DNA of 64,000 nucleotides from Fennellomyces sp. T-0311 (GCA_025266875.1 JALLLT010000013.1:868001-932000), one strand, 5' to 3'; numbered from the stretch's first letter, positions 52,379 to 64,000 are shown. Translations and numbers: made by a program. The notes: a model not told the origin generated them from the sequence alone.

Positions 52379-52710
52379 TCTCTGCCGTATACCCATTTTT
52401 TGTTTAATCTCATTACGTTATGATGTATAGACCTCTCGCATTTTTATTGTCGTAACCCATCGACGCAGGCTTATCCTGCGCATACATACACTTGTAAAGC
52501 GTCATAAAAGACAATAACAAACCTAAAGTACTTTATCCTTTACATTATCGCATGTCGACAAAGCGTATGGAAGCAAAGGGAAATAAACTTTATCTACAGA
52601 ATAGCACTACACAAGGGACGAGAGAAGAAATGGAGGAGAAGATCAATGACAAATGAATAAAGGAACAAATAAGTGGATGGATAGGTACGGGATGAATGGG
52701 AATCGTTGTT
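52379..52710. other. convergent 3' region, WDR44-like / hexokinase
   Basis: Short tail-to-tail spacer serving as the terminator region for both genes. No other feature seen. Confidence 0.5.
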
Positions 52711-54203
52711 CTAATCACGGCAAAGCATAGCAATTAGGGCGCCTCCAATACTTCCACCATCACCGGCGACTTCTAGCTTGATTTTGTCGGCCACGCCAGG
52801 ACCGAACCAGTCAGTGAGGGCACGACGTAAGCGTTCGGCCATGTGAGGATAGAATTCGTATGTGGATCCATTGATACCAACAACAATTTCAGGTTGATCC
52901 AGCAACTGTTGTTGTTGGATCAGGGATGCTATGGCAACCGAAGCAAGGTAGGCACTTCGTGTAGCAACAATGCGGCAAATGCGTGTAAGAATAGCCATAT
53001 CCTGTGATGTTGGCGTATGTAAAAAGTTAAAGTTGCTGAGAATCTCAATGCCCTCTTTATGATCAGGCGATCGGGATTGTGCTTCGAGTGCGCTCATATA
53101 GGATGTTGGAAACGACCACGGCTCCTCCAAACCTTCTGGAATGACACCACCAAAGAGGAAGCCAGCCTTGATAAAATCCATAGTAATCAGGCGGGCCAGC
53201 TCACCAATATATGCACCCGACGTCATCTTCTCGTATAGCTGAAACTTGGGTTGATTGTGGCTGCGATCGAGCGCCAGATCATACTTTGTCAGCGGTAAGT
53301 AGCTTTCATTGCCGAAAATGTCGATCTCTGTGTTGACAAGCATCTCTGTACCGGCAGGGTAGCTCTTCCGAACGGCAGCATCCATTTTCTCAATCGCGTC
53401 CACCTTCTCTGGGTACGCACCATTGATTCCCGTTGCGAAAACAAGGCCGATTCGGGCCTTCGGGTTGGAGTAGGCATGTGCAACCAAGGTGCCGACTGTG
53501 TCATTTAGAATCGCGGTCACTTTGACGTTTAGTGACTTTTGAACACAAGTTAGAGCCATTTCACACCAATAAAGAGTCATAGTACCTTGCGCTGGAACGC
53601 TTGGTGGAACATATGGGCTAGGTCATGACCTTCTGTGTCTTGCAGCGTGAAGCCTTTGCCCATTCTTAGAATGACACCACGATCCACGGCGGTTTGACTA
53701 ATAGAAAAATGACAGGTCGTTAAGCATATCGGCATGAAGGACAGAAGTCAGCCAACTTACTCCACAGGGAAGCTCCAACACACTCCCAAAGATAAAGTTT
53801 CTTCTCCGCGTACCTGCGCTTCGGTGAAAAGGTGCTGCGCTTTGACGGTGATCAGCTCCTGCACCGCATCGGCAATCCAGTCAAAGAAGGCTGCACCTGA
53901 GCCAGTCTTTAGTTCCTGCGAAGGGCAACGCTTGAGTTCCAGGACCCGGACCTGGCCATTGCCCATCAATTCGACGGCAGAGATGCGCAGGTTGGTTCCT
54001 CCAAGATCAAGGGACAAGAATGAGCCTATTTCGTTCCCCTTGGGCAACTTGGTAACAAAGGAAGGAATCATGGTGGCGAGGCCCCTGGAGGGAGTTTTGA
54101 GACCGTGCTTGTACTCATTGGCGAATCCGTTGATGATGGGTGCAAGTTTGTCTTTGGACAAGAGAAACTCCCGCTCAAGGTTCTGAAACAATGCATCAGC
54201 CAT
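52711..54203 (-). CDS. HXK: hexokinase
   Basis: Phosphorylates glucose (and probably other hexoses) with ATP in the cytosol, first step of glycolysis. Three exons: 54203 to about 53760, about 53697-53587, and about 53534-52711; about 460 aa, the usual fungal 50 kDa size. Phosphate-1 loop LSLDLGGTNLR, sugar-binding WSFPVDQ (the Asp codon is split by intron 1), catalytic Asp in LNDTVGTL, second phosphate loop FATGINGAY, glucose-contacting NTE and later YEKMTSGAYIGELAR, and the C-terminal adenosine site VAGDGGSIGGALIA. All key residues are present. The NTE is followed by IDIFG instead of the common WGAFG. Whether it is hexokinase or glucokinase cannot be told from sequence alone. Confidence 0.93.
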
Positions 54204-55126
54204 ATTTGAAATAAGTCACAAATGATAAAACGAGAGTACAATGATGGGGTGGGGGGACAAACAGAGGGGAAAGGCTGGCGTTTTGGTGGCCGTGGCTACA
54301 CCCTTTTTATGAGAAAAAATGAAGTGAAGGAAAAGGAGATATAATGGGAAGTCGACAATGTTTCGGAATGGGGCAATCAGAGCCAATTATCACGTCCTAT
54401 CGTCGGAAAAAATGACCCTGGGTGGAACCCTGTTCGCAAGTACCGCGCGCTAACGAGGCGGGGTTCATCGATTGGAAACCCGCACTTCCTCAGGCCGTCT
54501 TGAAGAGTCGCTTTGCAGACCAGGAGAACGCGTGCTAGCCGTGGCAGCAATGTCTTAAGTGCGCGCATGCATAGAAACGGGCAGAATCTGGTTTGATAGC
54601 TGCATACCGAAAGTTGGAGGTGTATTTTCGTAGCAACGGTCCTTACGTAATCGGAACCCTTTCGAACGGGCCCCAAAACAAAAAAAGTTGGACCCTGGAC
54701 ACCAGTACGTAATGTTATTGATCACAGTTTTCCCGAAAATGTTTTAAGGAACGTGAAATTTCTCCCTCAAAGCGGACGGAAGCTGGTGCCTCTGCAAAAC
54801 TGGCTACTAAATATAGCCCGCCATGCATCCTGATCGCTGAGATGAGTAACTGGAGAAGACTTCTCACATGTCATTCTCCTAAAAGGCACCTTCGCAACAC
54901 CTAGATATCCACGCCGCCAGAATTCCGAGAAGCAGCATACCTTATGCAATGTACACTGCATCGGATATGCACTTGATACTTACAGCTTGCAGCTGCCTGT
55001 CTATCGAATCATTCACTTCCAAATAAACCCCTGAGAAATGACGAAAAAGCTAAAAATATTATATTATACTCACGGATTCGAAATTATAAAACAACACAAT
55101 GAATATGTTATTACAGAAAAACTTTA
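54204..55126. other. intergenic, hexokinase promoter and FET3 3' end
   Basis: No gene supported. Minus-strand frames (for example about 54676-54377) have no motif and low coding quality. The region 54240-54360 upstream of hexokinase is G-rich then A-rich, probably its core promoter. Confidence 0.45.
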
Positions 55127-57343
55127 CTATTGAGCCTTATTGCGCGCTGCAATCTCGCGTGCCTCCTTTTGTGGATCAGCGTGCGCGTACCAGATAATGG
55201 TAGCGATACCAAGCAGGGCAGCGATGATACAGCCAGCCATCGCGCCTTTGCCTCTTGGAGTAAATTCGTCCGGGATCAACGTGATACCGCTAGGTGCACC
55301 GGATAAATCTAACCCGTCTTTGCCCGCCGCATTGCCTGTTGGATTGATACCGCTGGCAGTACATAGGTCATTGAATGATTGTGGTAGAGTCATGCGTTGC
55401 TGAGCCACATCGGGCGCTTCTATAAATGTAGCTGCAAGACCAGTTTCCAGATGCCATTCGATATGGCAATGGAAAAACTAAAATTGATGGTTAAGTAAAT
55501 TGCTGTGCTTAATTCGCAAATCGCGCCTTACCCAGACTCCGGGATTGTCTGCACGAAAACGGATGATTGCAAAACCTTCACCAGGTACTTGAATCGTGTC
55601 ACGACGCATAGGATTTGTGGTGTTCAAAGTAATGGAAGAGTTGTTGTCATAGTAGCCATCACCACGGCCGACAACCTGGAATACATGCCCATGGAGATGG
55701 ACTAAATGGTATAAGTTCTCATGTGTACCAACATAATGAAAATGTATATAAAACGTACATGGATGTGCATTGCCGTCCTTATTATTGAGGACTACTTGGA
55801 TCATGCTTAGATGATTAAGGATGCTCGCCCTAGCCTGAGGACCATATACTTCGGTACTCAGTGAATAGTTGCCTTGTGACAACAATGTGTTCAATGTCGG
55901 GGTCTTGGGAGACAAGTAAGGCAAACTATTAAACATGCCACGATTTATACCATCTGTTGTCACGTCAAAGTCGATATCAAGAGCGATCACCTGGTCTGGA
56001 TTTGTAGCATCGAGTACTTCGAGTGGTGTTAAAAGAGTATCATCAAATGTGCTTGCCATTCCGATATCTTGCACCGGGGCAAAGTTATTGTGTGACTGAT
56101 CGTAAAAGATGGAAGCAGTAATATCTACGTTAAACGTCAATAACTTATGCCCAAAGAATTATCTATTATACTTCTTTGATCTTACTTGGCTGAAGATCTG
56201 GTGGAATTTTATCGAACATATCAGTGTTCATATCGGCATGCATATAGTAGTTCAGTAAAGTTTCGTTTTTAGCAGTCACCAGGACCGACAGACGCTGTGC
56301 AGCTGTGAGAGATACACTATCCACGGTGTGGCGCTGCACGGAAACTCCATCAACTTCTATAACGTCCATGGTATGCCCGTCAATACTGAAAAAGAATTCA
56401 GAGAAACCGGACATGTTGATCAGTCGAAGACGATATGTTTTGCCGGGAACAAAGTTGATGCTGGCATCCGTACTTTCCATAATAAGACCTGACTGTGGTA
56501 CAGCTACATAAATGTACGTTAGTGGAACAATGCTGCATCGAAGTAAAACTCACGCTCAGCGCCCGTGGGATTATACACGCTCAAGAAGCCCGCGAGTCCT
56601 TCGTCGCTTTGGGCGTGATACCAGTCTATGTAACGTTAATGAAAAAAATGGTTAGTATGGAAAAATTTACGATAACGGGAAAAGGTCTCTTACCGGCTAG
56701 TGTAACGGTCTGATCAAAATCATACTGGTAGTCTTCAACGGTATTATGGAGAATAAATGGCGTGCGGAGGCCATCCATATATTGACCCTAACAGATAACA
56801 TGATGAGCGGTAATTGCAGAAGTAATTCTATTACCTTAAAGTGGCTGTGAATCCAATAAGTTCCATGCTGTGTGATATTGAACTCATAGGTGAAGTTGCT
56901 TCCTGGTGGAATGGGACTACCAATAAACTATCGGTTATACATTTTTGTACGGCGATAATCTCATCATTTTAAGCTATACGATATCTTACCACTGCGTAAC
57001 CATTACAGGACCATCCATGTACCCAGTGTTATTTTGAAACATCCCGTGCGCGTGCAACGCCGTTGGTTGATCCAGCGAATTCTGAACATTAATTACAAGA
57101 GTATCGTTAAGAGTAGCCTCAACGGGTGGCGGGCTGTGCGTGAGCGTTAGCTGTAAGATGACTTGCGCAAACGATAGTAATGAGACTTACGGCCACTTGC
57201 CATTCACACCAATAACACGACGTTCAAACAGTCCATCTGGATTGGCAGTAGTGTATCCAATATCCCAGTTTAGTTCGACAATAGCAGCACTTGCGATCGC
57301 AGTCAGCAAGGAAGCGAAGCCGAGTGACTTGAACAAGTACATT
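55127..57343 (-). CDS. FET3: Fet3-type multicopper ferroxidase
   Basis: Plasma-membrane ferroxidase that oxidises Fe(II) for the Ftr1 permease. About eight exons. Signal peptide [19 protein letters not shown], then [20 protein letters not shown], typical of Fet3. Copper ligands: HAHG (first HxH), HSHFKGQY, then VHLHGHVF and [11 protein letters not shown] for the type 1/trinuclear sites. The C-terminal anchor is [16 protein letters not shown] followed by a charged cytosolic tail ending KAQ at 55127. In the segment where yeast Fet3 has GQYEDG (iron ligand Glu185), this protein has GQYMDG, so one expected iron-site carboxylate is missing. It is divergently paired with FTR1. Copper motifs and membrane anchor are direct; partner and role come from the family. 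Confidence 0.93.
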
Positions 57344-57703
57344 GATGTACAATAAATTGTAGAGAAAGGATGAAAAAAGACAACAAGCTGCGAAGAGAGG
57401 ACGATTTATGGACGTGATTTATCTGATGGAACTCCTTGGGAAATTTTTTGGGGGTTCGTTGGAGGAGGAGATCAAATAAAGTGTCTCAAGCAAGATTTGC
57501 CAAAAACGGATTGGACTATATGATCTTTATAGATATTAAACACAGTAACCGCGCCCTGACCATCTTTATTTTCCCTGGCAGACAATGTACTCCTTGATCT
57601 GCATGTGGTCAGTTGGCGCAGTTACACGAGTTTTCGAACCGTACAAAAAGAAAACTTCTAATCCACTTATCCTTTTTTTTGACTCTCTTTACCCGACACC
57701 GTA
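57344..57703. promoter_or_regulatory. bidirectional FET3/FTR1 promoter
   Basis: 360 bp between the two divergent start codons. It allows co-regulation by iron. It holds one iron-type GATA element (listed separately), a TATA-like TTTATAGATATTAAA at about 57528-57540, and a T8-9 run just before the FTR1 ATG. Confidence 0.7.
57419..57427 (-). promoter_or_regulatory. iron-responsive GATA element ATCAGATAA
   Basis: Perfect match, on the minus strand, to ATCWGATAA, the site of the fungal iron-sensing GATA repressors (Fep1/Sre1/SreA family). It is 76 bp upstream of the FET3 start and 277 bp upstream of FTR1. Only one full copy is present, whereas strongly repressed promoters often have two. Confidence 0.65.
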
Positions 57704-59011
57704 ATGGCTCAAGATATCTTTTACGTGCCGATTTTCTTCATTATTTTTCGTGAAGTGACGGAAGCATCAATTATTCTTTCGGTGCTGCTATCCTTTCTTC
57801 GCCGCGTTTTCGATCCCCAATCACCGGTGTACAAAAGACTACGCAAGCAAGTCTGGATCGGAACCATCACTGGGTTCGCGATTTGTGCCATAATTGGTGG
57901 CGCATTTATCGCGGTTTGGTACACTCTACTGAACAACCTCTGGGGTGCGACTGAGCAGCTATGGGAAGCAGCATTTTGCTTTATTGCCGTCCTTCTCATC
58001 ACGGCTATGGGTCTAGCGATGCTCAAGACGGAACGTATGCAAGAAGATTGGAAGGTCAAAATTGCCAAGGCGATTGAAAGCAAGGAAAATATCAAGGGCT
58101 TTTCCGGAATCGTCCAAAAGTACTCGTTCTTTGTTCTGCCTTTCATCACAGTATTAAGAGAAGGACTTGAAGCTGTTGTGTTTATTGGTGGCGTAAGTTT
58201 TCTTATTTAATTGGCACTTGGTGGTCACTGATGCAATGCGATATATAGGTTTCCCTAAATGCCCAAGCAAAAGCGATGCCCCTCCCAATAGTCATGGGTT
58301 TCATCTGCGGATGCTTGGTTGGTTTGATTATTTATCGTGGTGGCAGCCTTGTACGCCTCCGCTGGTTTTTTATTGTCTCAACAGTCATCTTGTATCTTGT
58401 GGCAGCTGGTCTCATGTCAAGAGGAATCGGGTTCATCGAGCAGTATGAATGGAACCTAGTCATTGGTGGCGAGGCGGCCGAAGAAGGAGGCGCTGTCATT
58501 CCGTACAAAGTGACTACAGCAGTCTGGCATGTGAGTTGGGGTACGTATTCTCTTTTACGCCTCTTATTTAAAATGCTTATATTAAAATGAACAATTACAA
58601 CACTAGGCAACCCAGAGAACTTCGATGGTACCACTGGAGGCTATCAGGTAACAGTTGTTTGTACATTCTTTTGATTATGTCACACTCCTCCCTCACACAA
58701 TTCCAATTGAAAAGGTCTTCAATGGAATCCTGGGGTGGAACAACACAGCCACCTACGGCACAATTATCAGCTACTGCCTTTACTGGTTACTTGTCATCTT
58801 CTTCCTAGTGTATCTTTTCTTTGACGAGAAGAAATCTGCGATACGCAAGGCAGAAGCAGGTGAATGGGCGATCGGTGACTTGGCCCTCGAAAATGCCCAG
58901 AAATACATCGATGAAACTGGCGAAATCATCGGTGAAAAGAACGGAGATGCCGAGAATAGAGGAGAATATCATGTTGAGCAAGTGGTCATTGAACAAAACG
59001 AAAAGCACTGA
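57704..59011 (+). CDS. FTR1: Ftr1-type high-affinity iron permease
   Basis: Plasma-membrane Fe(III) permease that receives iron from Fet3. Exons 57704 to about 58192, 58248 to about 58540, about 58605-58630, and about 58695-59011; about 370 aa, seven hydrophobic segments. RExxE iron-binding motifs: REVTE in the first membrane helix (IFFIIFREVTEASIILSVLL) and REGLE in TVLREGLEAVVFIGGV. A third charged loop includes EQYEWNLVIGGEAAEEGG. The cytosolic C-terminus is acidic (LALENAQKYIDETGE...EQNEKH). The first motif has VT where most ascomycetes have GL, but both acidic residues and the Arg are kept. Divergent from FET3. Confidence 0.93.
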
Positions 59012-61423
59012 TGTGAACTGTCATGCCCACATTACTTCTCGCTGTAGCAGTAGTAACACTTTCGGTATTATTGTATTTTGCCTATGATAATAAAACCCAT
59101 ATTTAGTACTTTACTTCTGGACTATATTTGTCCATATTTGACTTTGCTGGGTAAATCCAAAAAATATGTCCTGATTTGTTTTGACTATGAAGCTTGGTCA
59201 TGTGGTGTAACAATTGATACCGTTGTGTCGATCGACTGTCGACGTTTTTAGATTTTTCCTCGCATGAACAGCCAAACAGATAATAGACGTTTTGATGCCA
59301 AGAGAATCGATCTTTCTAGGTCTAATCTAATTCTGCACTGCAACACGTTAACCGTCGCGAATAGTAAATTTATCTATAGATGGATTTTTTCGCAGATTAT
59401 CATTCGCAGCAGCCTTACTCGTTTCGCTTACCGGGAAACATTGGGGTTCGTACTACAAAATTGGACACCAAAGTATTCCCACACTGCCTTTGTGGAACAA
59501 CATGTGGCAGGAGACACCCGGAGTTAAGGATCTGATAATCGCATCGCGTACATTTTGTAATCAGTCTCCCCCCCCCCATTTGACTTTTCGCGTACTCTGA
59601 ATCAATCAAGAGCTTCATCGTTGTAGCGATTGCTCACTTCTTGGCATCATAACTATTACTGATCTATGATGTATACGATTTCTTGACTCCTTCTCCGTAT
59701 TAGCATTCAATTGCTTCAAGAACACTTTTATACAGAAATTAGTGCAAGCGCCTGTTTTCAGAAAAAAAAACATCTGAGTTTCGCTATCAATTGATTTCCA
59801 GACCAGTTTAAACCATATACAACTTTTCATAGTACGCACAATGTTCCCGGGTGGGACATCAGTCAGACACAGCGCGACATCCGGTTTCATCCTATGTGGT
59901 ATCACTGAAGAGGCAAAGCGTAATGAATCATTCGTACCATAATGAGACCTTTTGAGTCATCATGTGCGCATACCATAACAAAGAAGAAGTGTGATCATTG
60001 CCATACTCGCACAGCTGACTAATGCTGGTGCTTTACGTTTTACATAAAAATATTGCTACTAGTTCGTACTCACAAAAATTCGTGACGAGTACAACCAGTC
60101 ACCGTCCTTTGCAGCAGGACAATGCTCCAAAATTATATTGCAAAATGCGAGGTTTGGCGACATTGCACGCGTTTTCTCGCTGTTGTGCTCGCGGATCTCG
60201 AGCCAAATCATTTACTCTGTTGCACGACGCTTTCAAGTCATAGTTTTTTCATCAATGGGGGTGTGATTTCCATTACCCATTCATTTTTGGTTCATTGTCA
60301 ATGCGTTGACTATATCGTTACTCCTATTCGATACAAACGAATATGTGCTCGATGACTTTTTGGTAGATTATTGTGAGTTCACCCAATGGCTTTCTCCACG
60401 AAAAGTGACTTGAGTATTAAATGTTGAACCAACAAGAACAGGTCAGTCTAACAAATGGCAACTGAATTGGAAAATATTCAGTGAACTTTGTATATATATA
60501 CGTGCGAAACGTTGGGTTAAAAGAATAATCAGGTGATGTGCAATGATTATGTACGAGAAAAAGAACGTGTGCTACAATTATTTCGGTGATAATGATTGTA
60601 TTTGCTGACTGAATTTACTGTTATTGAGGGAAGTTATAATGCTTACCAGTCGACAATCCATTTGTTGGACAAGTGATTGTAAGCATAATCACTTATAGGG
60701 AAATATCTCAGGTCACTGAGATAAGGAAACAAATAACCAAAAGGACCATTTCCCCAAAAGCATAATTATACGATTGCTTGACACAGTGTATACAGTCCAA
60801 GAACATAGCTATGGGAAAGGCCTGACATATACGTTTTAGAAAATACCTAAAGAGGACACTCATGTATACCGAGGCGGAAACCAAATATATCCAACATTCA
60901 AGTGGCATCGAAGTATACGTACCTTATCGAATAAGTACCTCAAATGGCTTAAGGTTCGTAAACAAAAAGCTCTAACACAGGCAAAGAATACCAATTTACA
61001 ATCTGTCGTTTTGAGCAATTTTGATGCGGCAAAGTAAAGCATATTGTGCTTGCCCAGAGTTATATAGATCGCACCCAACGGTGACAGTTGTGATGACTAC
61101 AAAATTAATTATTCCAATAACGTTACATACGTACGATAATAGACTTTGCATTCTACAGTTGATGACCAAGATGAAGTGTCTGCGAAAACTTAGAGAAATA
61201 CCAAAAAACACAAGTAGTTCTGTCCTCGAACTCACCAAATTAATTGGCACAATATAATCTTCATGATATAACATAGGAGATGTAGTGGAGAAACATTATT
61301 ACGTTCAAAGAGTTTTTCTTGTAAGAGAGCGAACGGTAGTTCACAAAGATGGGGTCGTATAATTTCACGGTAAACTTTGACGGTAAAATCTGACAGTAAT
61401 ACCGGAATTTCATCGAACATCTA
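59012..61423. other. non-genic region left of the Tc1 element
   Basis: 2.4 kb with no intact gene. A C9-10 run lies near 59567-59577. At 60100-60235 there is a possible transposase scrap (separate entry). The end (61330-61400) carries several TGACGGTAAA-like words that resume on the other side of the Tc1 element. Confidence 0.45.
60105..60240 (+). pseudogene. possible Tc1/mariner transposase core relic
   Basis: One frame reads RPLQQDNAPKLYCKMRGL (the QQDNAP second-Asp motif of Tc1/mariner transposases). Another phase 60 bp on reads LAVVLADLEPNHLL, like the WPAxSPDLNPIEHLW third-acid motif, at about the right distance. Short and frameshifted, so weak. Confidence 0.3.
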
Positions 61424-63174
61424 CAGTCCCACCCAAAAAGTGATGGCCAAGCCGAATTTGGAAATGGAAATAAAAACATTGCATCTGTTTTGTTTTTCAA
61501 ATCTTGACATCTTTTCTTTTTATACAACACAATGTCACTTAGAAATATTACAAACAACCCTCCAAATATTCGGAAACAGCTCAACAATCACCAAAAAGGT
61601 CTCATAATTGGCCTATACAAGGGTGGCAAGAGTGACCAGTTCATTTCAGATGACTTGGGTATACCCCGTAGAACTGTCAACCGTATTGTCAATAAATATA
61701 AGAAAACTGGGTCCACTGACAATTCTCCACGAAGCGGAAGGCCTACCAAGGTTACTAAGAGAGGTGCAAGGGCGCACCAACTTAGTGTACGCAAGGAACC
61801 GTTCGCGCCATACCATGTACACCAAGTTAGCCTTGCACATGCTGGAATACATGTTTGTCGAAACACGGTCATCAAATATTTACGACTTTCTGGATTCTCT
61901 TCGCGCTCTCCAGCTCGTAAGCCAAGACTTACGAAGAGCCATATCATCAGACGACGCGCATGGGCAGTTATGTACAAGAATTGGACGACCAACCAGTGGA
62001 GCAATGTCATCTGGTCTGATGAGTCCAGATTTACGATCGTCGGCAATGATGGAGGTGCTCGGGTTATACGACGGAATGGAGAGCGTTACGAGGCACGCCA
62101 TGTTGTAACCACCGAAAAGTTTGGCAAGGGATCAGTGATGGTGTGGGGTTGCTTTTGGTCTGGAGGCTTTGGCCCATTAGTTGTTATGGATGGCACAGTT
62201 GATTAAGACGCCTATGTGGATTGCCTTGCCAAGCACTTGATTCCATATATGAAGAGTACTGAAGCCGAGACTGGTAGGAAGTTCACCTTCCAGGAGGATG
62301 GTGCTAGCTGTCATACCGGTAGCTATAGCCAGTGGTTTAAGCGACAATGTGGGGTGAGAGGCTTTCCGTATTGGCCTGCCCAAAGTCCTGATCTCAATCC
62401 AATTGAGAACGTATGGAGGGCTCTTGACAAGCGTATTCAGAAGCGCAGAGCCTTCATAAAAAATAAGGAACAGTTGAAGGCCTGCTTTCAAGAAGAATGG
62501 AGCAATCTTTCACTCGATTTCGCGAAGAAGCTTGTTGGCAGCATGCCTAATTGTCGTATCCTGACATACCAGTCATCCATTGTCTACAGACCTTTCCATC
62601 TCAGCCTTTGTTACATCCGTTCCTTTATTTCGACATCAACAACCGCACAGTTATCTATTGGCCTGTTCACTGGCTCGTGTGTCAGTGAGACCTTGATCTG
62701 GGTTCAGACTTCAAGAAGGACCATTCACGTTAACTCAGTCTCTGTATGATTATCCGCTCCTTCGTAATAAGGCAGTATGGTCATTAGGGATTACGGCGAT
62801 AACACGGATTCGGCTCTGATAGAAAAGCATTCACCTTCTCCGTCCCGACTCATCATCATTATAAATAGAGAGTAGTTCTCTTCAATAAAACATTATCTTA
62901 TTTTTGGTCTCGTCATTTGAAGCTTTCCAATTGAGCGATACCACACTAATCGATGTAAGGCAGTGATAAAAGCTAGAGGACAGCATACAAAATATTAATT
63001 TGTACATTCTTTTTTGGTCTGATATTTTTTTTATTGTTATAAGATTCTTTTTTACTGATAGTAACAAGGGGCATCAATAAGTGTGATCTATGAAAAAGAC
63101 ACATTGAAGTTTGTATATTTTTTTACTTGATCGCGGTGTTCAAAAATCTGGCCATCACTTTTTGGGTGGGACTG
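61424..63174 (+). mobile_element. Tc1/mariner DNA transposon, full length
   Basis: 1,751 bp element bounded by 26 bp perfect terminal inverted repeats (61424-61449 and 63149-63174, starting CAGTCCCACCCAAAAAGTGA) and a TA duplication at 61422-61423 and 63175-63176. All of this is read directly from the sequence. It contains one transposase gene. Perfect repeats and a single visible lesion suggest a fairly recent insertion. Confidence 0.95.
61532..62749 (+). pseudogene. Tc1 transposase with one in-frame stop
   Basis: N-terminal paired-type helix-turn-helix (FISDDLGIPRRTVNRIVNKY), a GRPTKVTKRG AT-hook/GRPR-like linker, then the DDE domain: first Asp in IWSDESRF, second in FQEDGASCHTG, third acid in SPDLNPIENVW. 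There are 35 residues between the last two, a DD35E spacing against DD34E in classical Tc1. A TAA at 62204-62206, after DGTVD, interrupts the frame. Translation in the same phase resumes with DAYVDCLAKHL, so it is a lone nonsense change, probably from CAA. After LVGSMPN (about 62550) the usual short C-terminus is not recognisable, suggesting a second, frame-changing lesion there. Confidence 0.88.
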
Positions 63175-64000
63175 TAGCAGACAAGTCCCCGGATTTTTAC
63201 CACCACAATTGCTATTTGTGGCCATGACGGTAACTTTTTGAGGGTAAAATAGTTGACGGTAGAATACATGACGATAAAAAAATTGCCATACATGGCTCTG
63301 ACGGTAAGTGACGAAAGACGTTTGATGGTAAATGTTTATTATGACAGTATAAACACATCTGATTTACCATAACTTTTGCTTGATACTATTGCTGTAATGG
63401 TTAGGAGCTAGTGCTTTACCAGCTGTTGAAAATATATGAGTAATTGCACCCCGACTTCTGTTGTACTGGTTGCTTACTTCGTCAGGAATAATCATTTTAA
63501 GTGACATACATAGTTGGTATGATCTTGCTACTTCTGTATGAACGAAGGAATGAAATCGCTGTCATATATAAGCTATTTACCAGATTTTTGAAGTCGAAGT
63601 CGAAGCTATTAATGTAGCGCACCCACGGTAAGGTAACACAACCAGGTTTCCGGCGAGACGACTTCCAGTGGAGTTACACTGGATTTCCTTTTTAAATACT
63701 TCTTCCGTAACTTGCTTCGCAACACAATGTAACTTGCTATACAACATGAAAGATATAGTGCCAACTCTTGCTACGCCCGCTTAACTCTTGGCAATGCGCA
63801 GCTTCAGAAATAGTTTTAACATCGACTTTAAAAATCTGGTACATAGCGTATATAACAGCGATTTCATTTCTTCGTTCACACAGAAACAGCAATATCATAC
63901 CAACTACGCATATAAATAAAGTGATTATTCCTAACGAAGTAAGCAATCAGTGCAACAGAAGCCGGGGTGCAACTACCCATATATTGAGTACAGCTGGTAA
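63175..64000. other. right flank of the Tc1 element
   Basis: No gene. TGACGGTA-like words recur at about 63225, 63254, 63269, 63299, 63322 and 63342. The remaining sequence to the window end is AT-rich without motif. Confidence 0.5.

Noticed and set aside
54377..54680. Possible tRNA because of TTCGAA and GGTTC words near 54.45-54.67 kb
   Set aside because: Acceptor and anticodon stems do not pair; not a tRNA.
59264..59527. 87-codon + strand frame downstream of FTR1
   Set aside because: No motif and no conserved features; AT-rich context.

Overview
The window is eukaryotic and fungal. Genes are split by many short (about 45-90 nt) GT-AG introns, both strands are used, and intergenic spacers are short around housekeeping genes. 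Gene content (Sal1/SCaMC carrier, Vps11, Fun30/SMARCAD1, Vps13, DEAH helicase, WDR44-like protein, hexokinase, divergent FET3/FTR1) and the LINE and Tc1 relics suggest an early-diverging filamentous fungus, most likely Mucoromycota/Mucorales. That placement is inference from protein flavour, not a phylogenetic result. All gene models were spliced by eye.

Layout. 0.4-12.3 kb is a dense housekeeping block: an EF-hand mitochondrial carrier (+), a coiled-coil protein (-), an AlkB-family dioxygenase (-) that shares a ~110 bp divergent promoter with VPS11 (+), and a Fun30/SMARCAD1 chromatin remodeller (+). 12.3-28.4 kb is accessory. It holds a 5'-truncated LINE, then a tandem array of four Zn2Cys6 transcription-factor genes (copies 1, 3 and 4 intact, copy 2 a pseudogene), a second LINE tail between copies 2 and 3, and a frameshifted old-yellow-enzyme fragment. 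28.5-40.1 kb is one very large minus-strand VPS13 gene. 40.1-49.6 kb is sparse: a probable 54-residue CCHC zinc-knuckle microprotein, a DHX33-like DEAH helicase, a secreted repeat protein with dibasic (Kex2-type) sites, and decayed coding fragments. 49.6-59.0 kb holds a WDR44-like WD40 protein (+), hexokinase (-), and the reductive iron uptake pair FET3 (-) / FTR1 (+), divergently transcribed from a 360 bp promoter with one perfect iron-type GATA motif. 59.0-64.0 kb is mobile-element territory, with a full-length Tc1/mariner element (26 bp perfect terminal inverted repeats, TA target duplication, one nonsense codon) inserted in a TGACGGTA-rich tract.

Functional links. FET3 and FTR1 should form one plasma-membrane ferroxidase/permease complex. 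Vps11 (HOPS/CORVET core) and Vps13 (lipid transfer at contact sites) both serve endolysosomal traffic but are unlinked here. The Zn2Cys6 array is the main lineage-specific expansion and, with the secreted repeat protein and the microprotein, is the least described material in the window.
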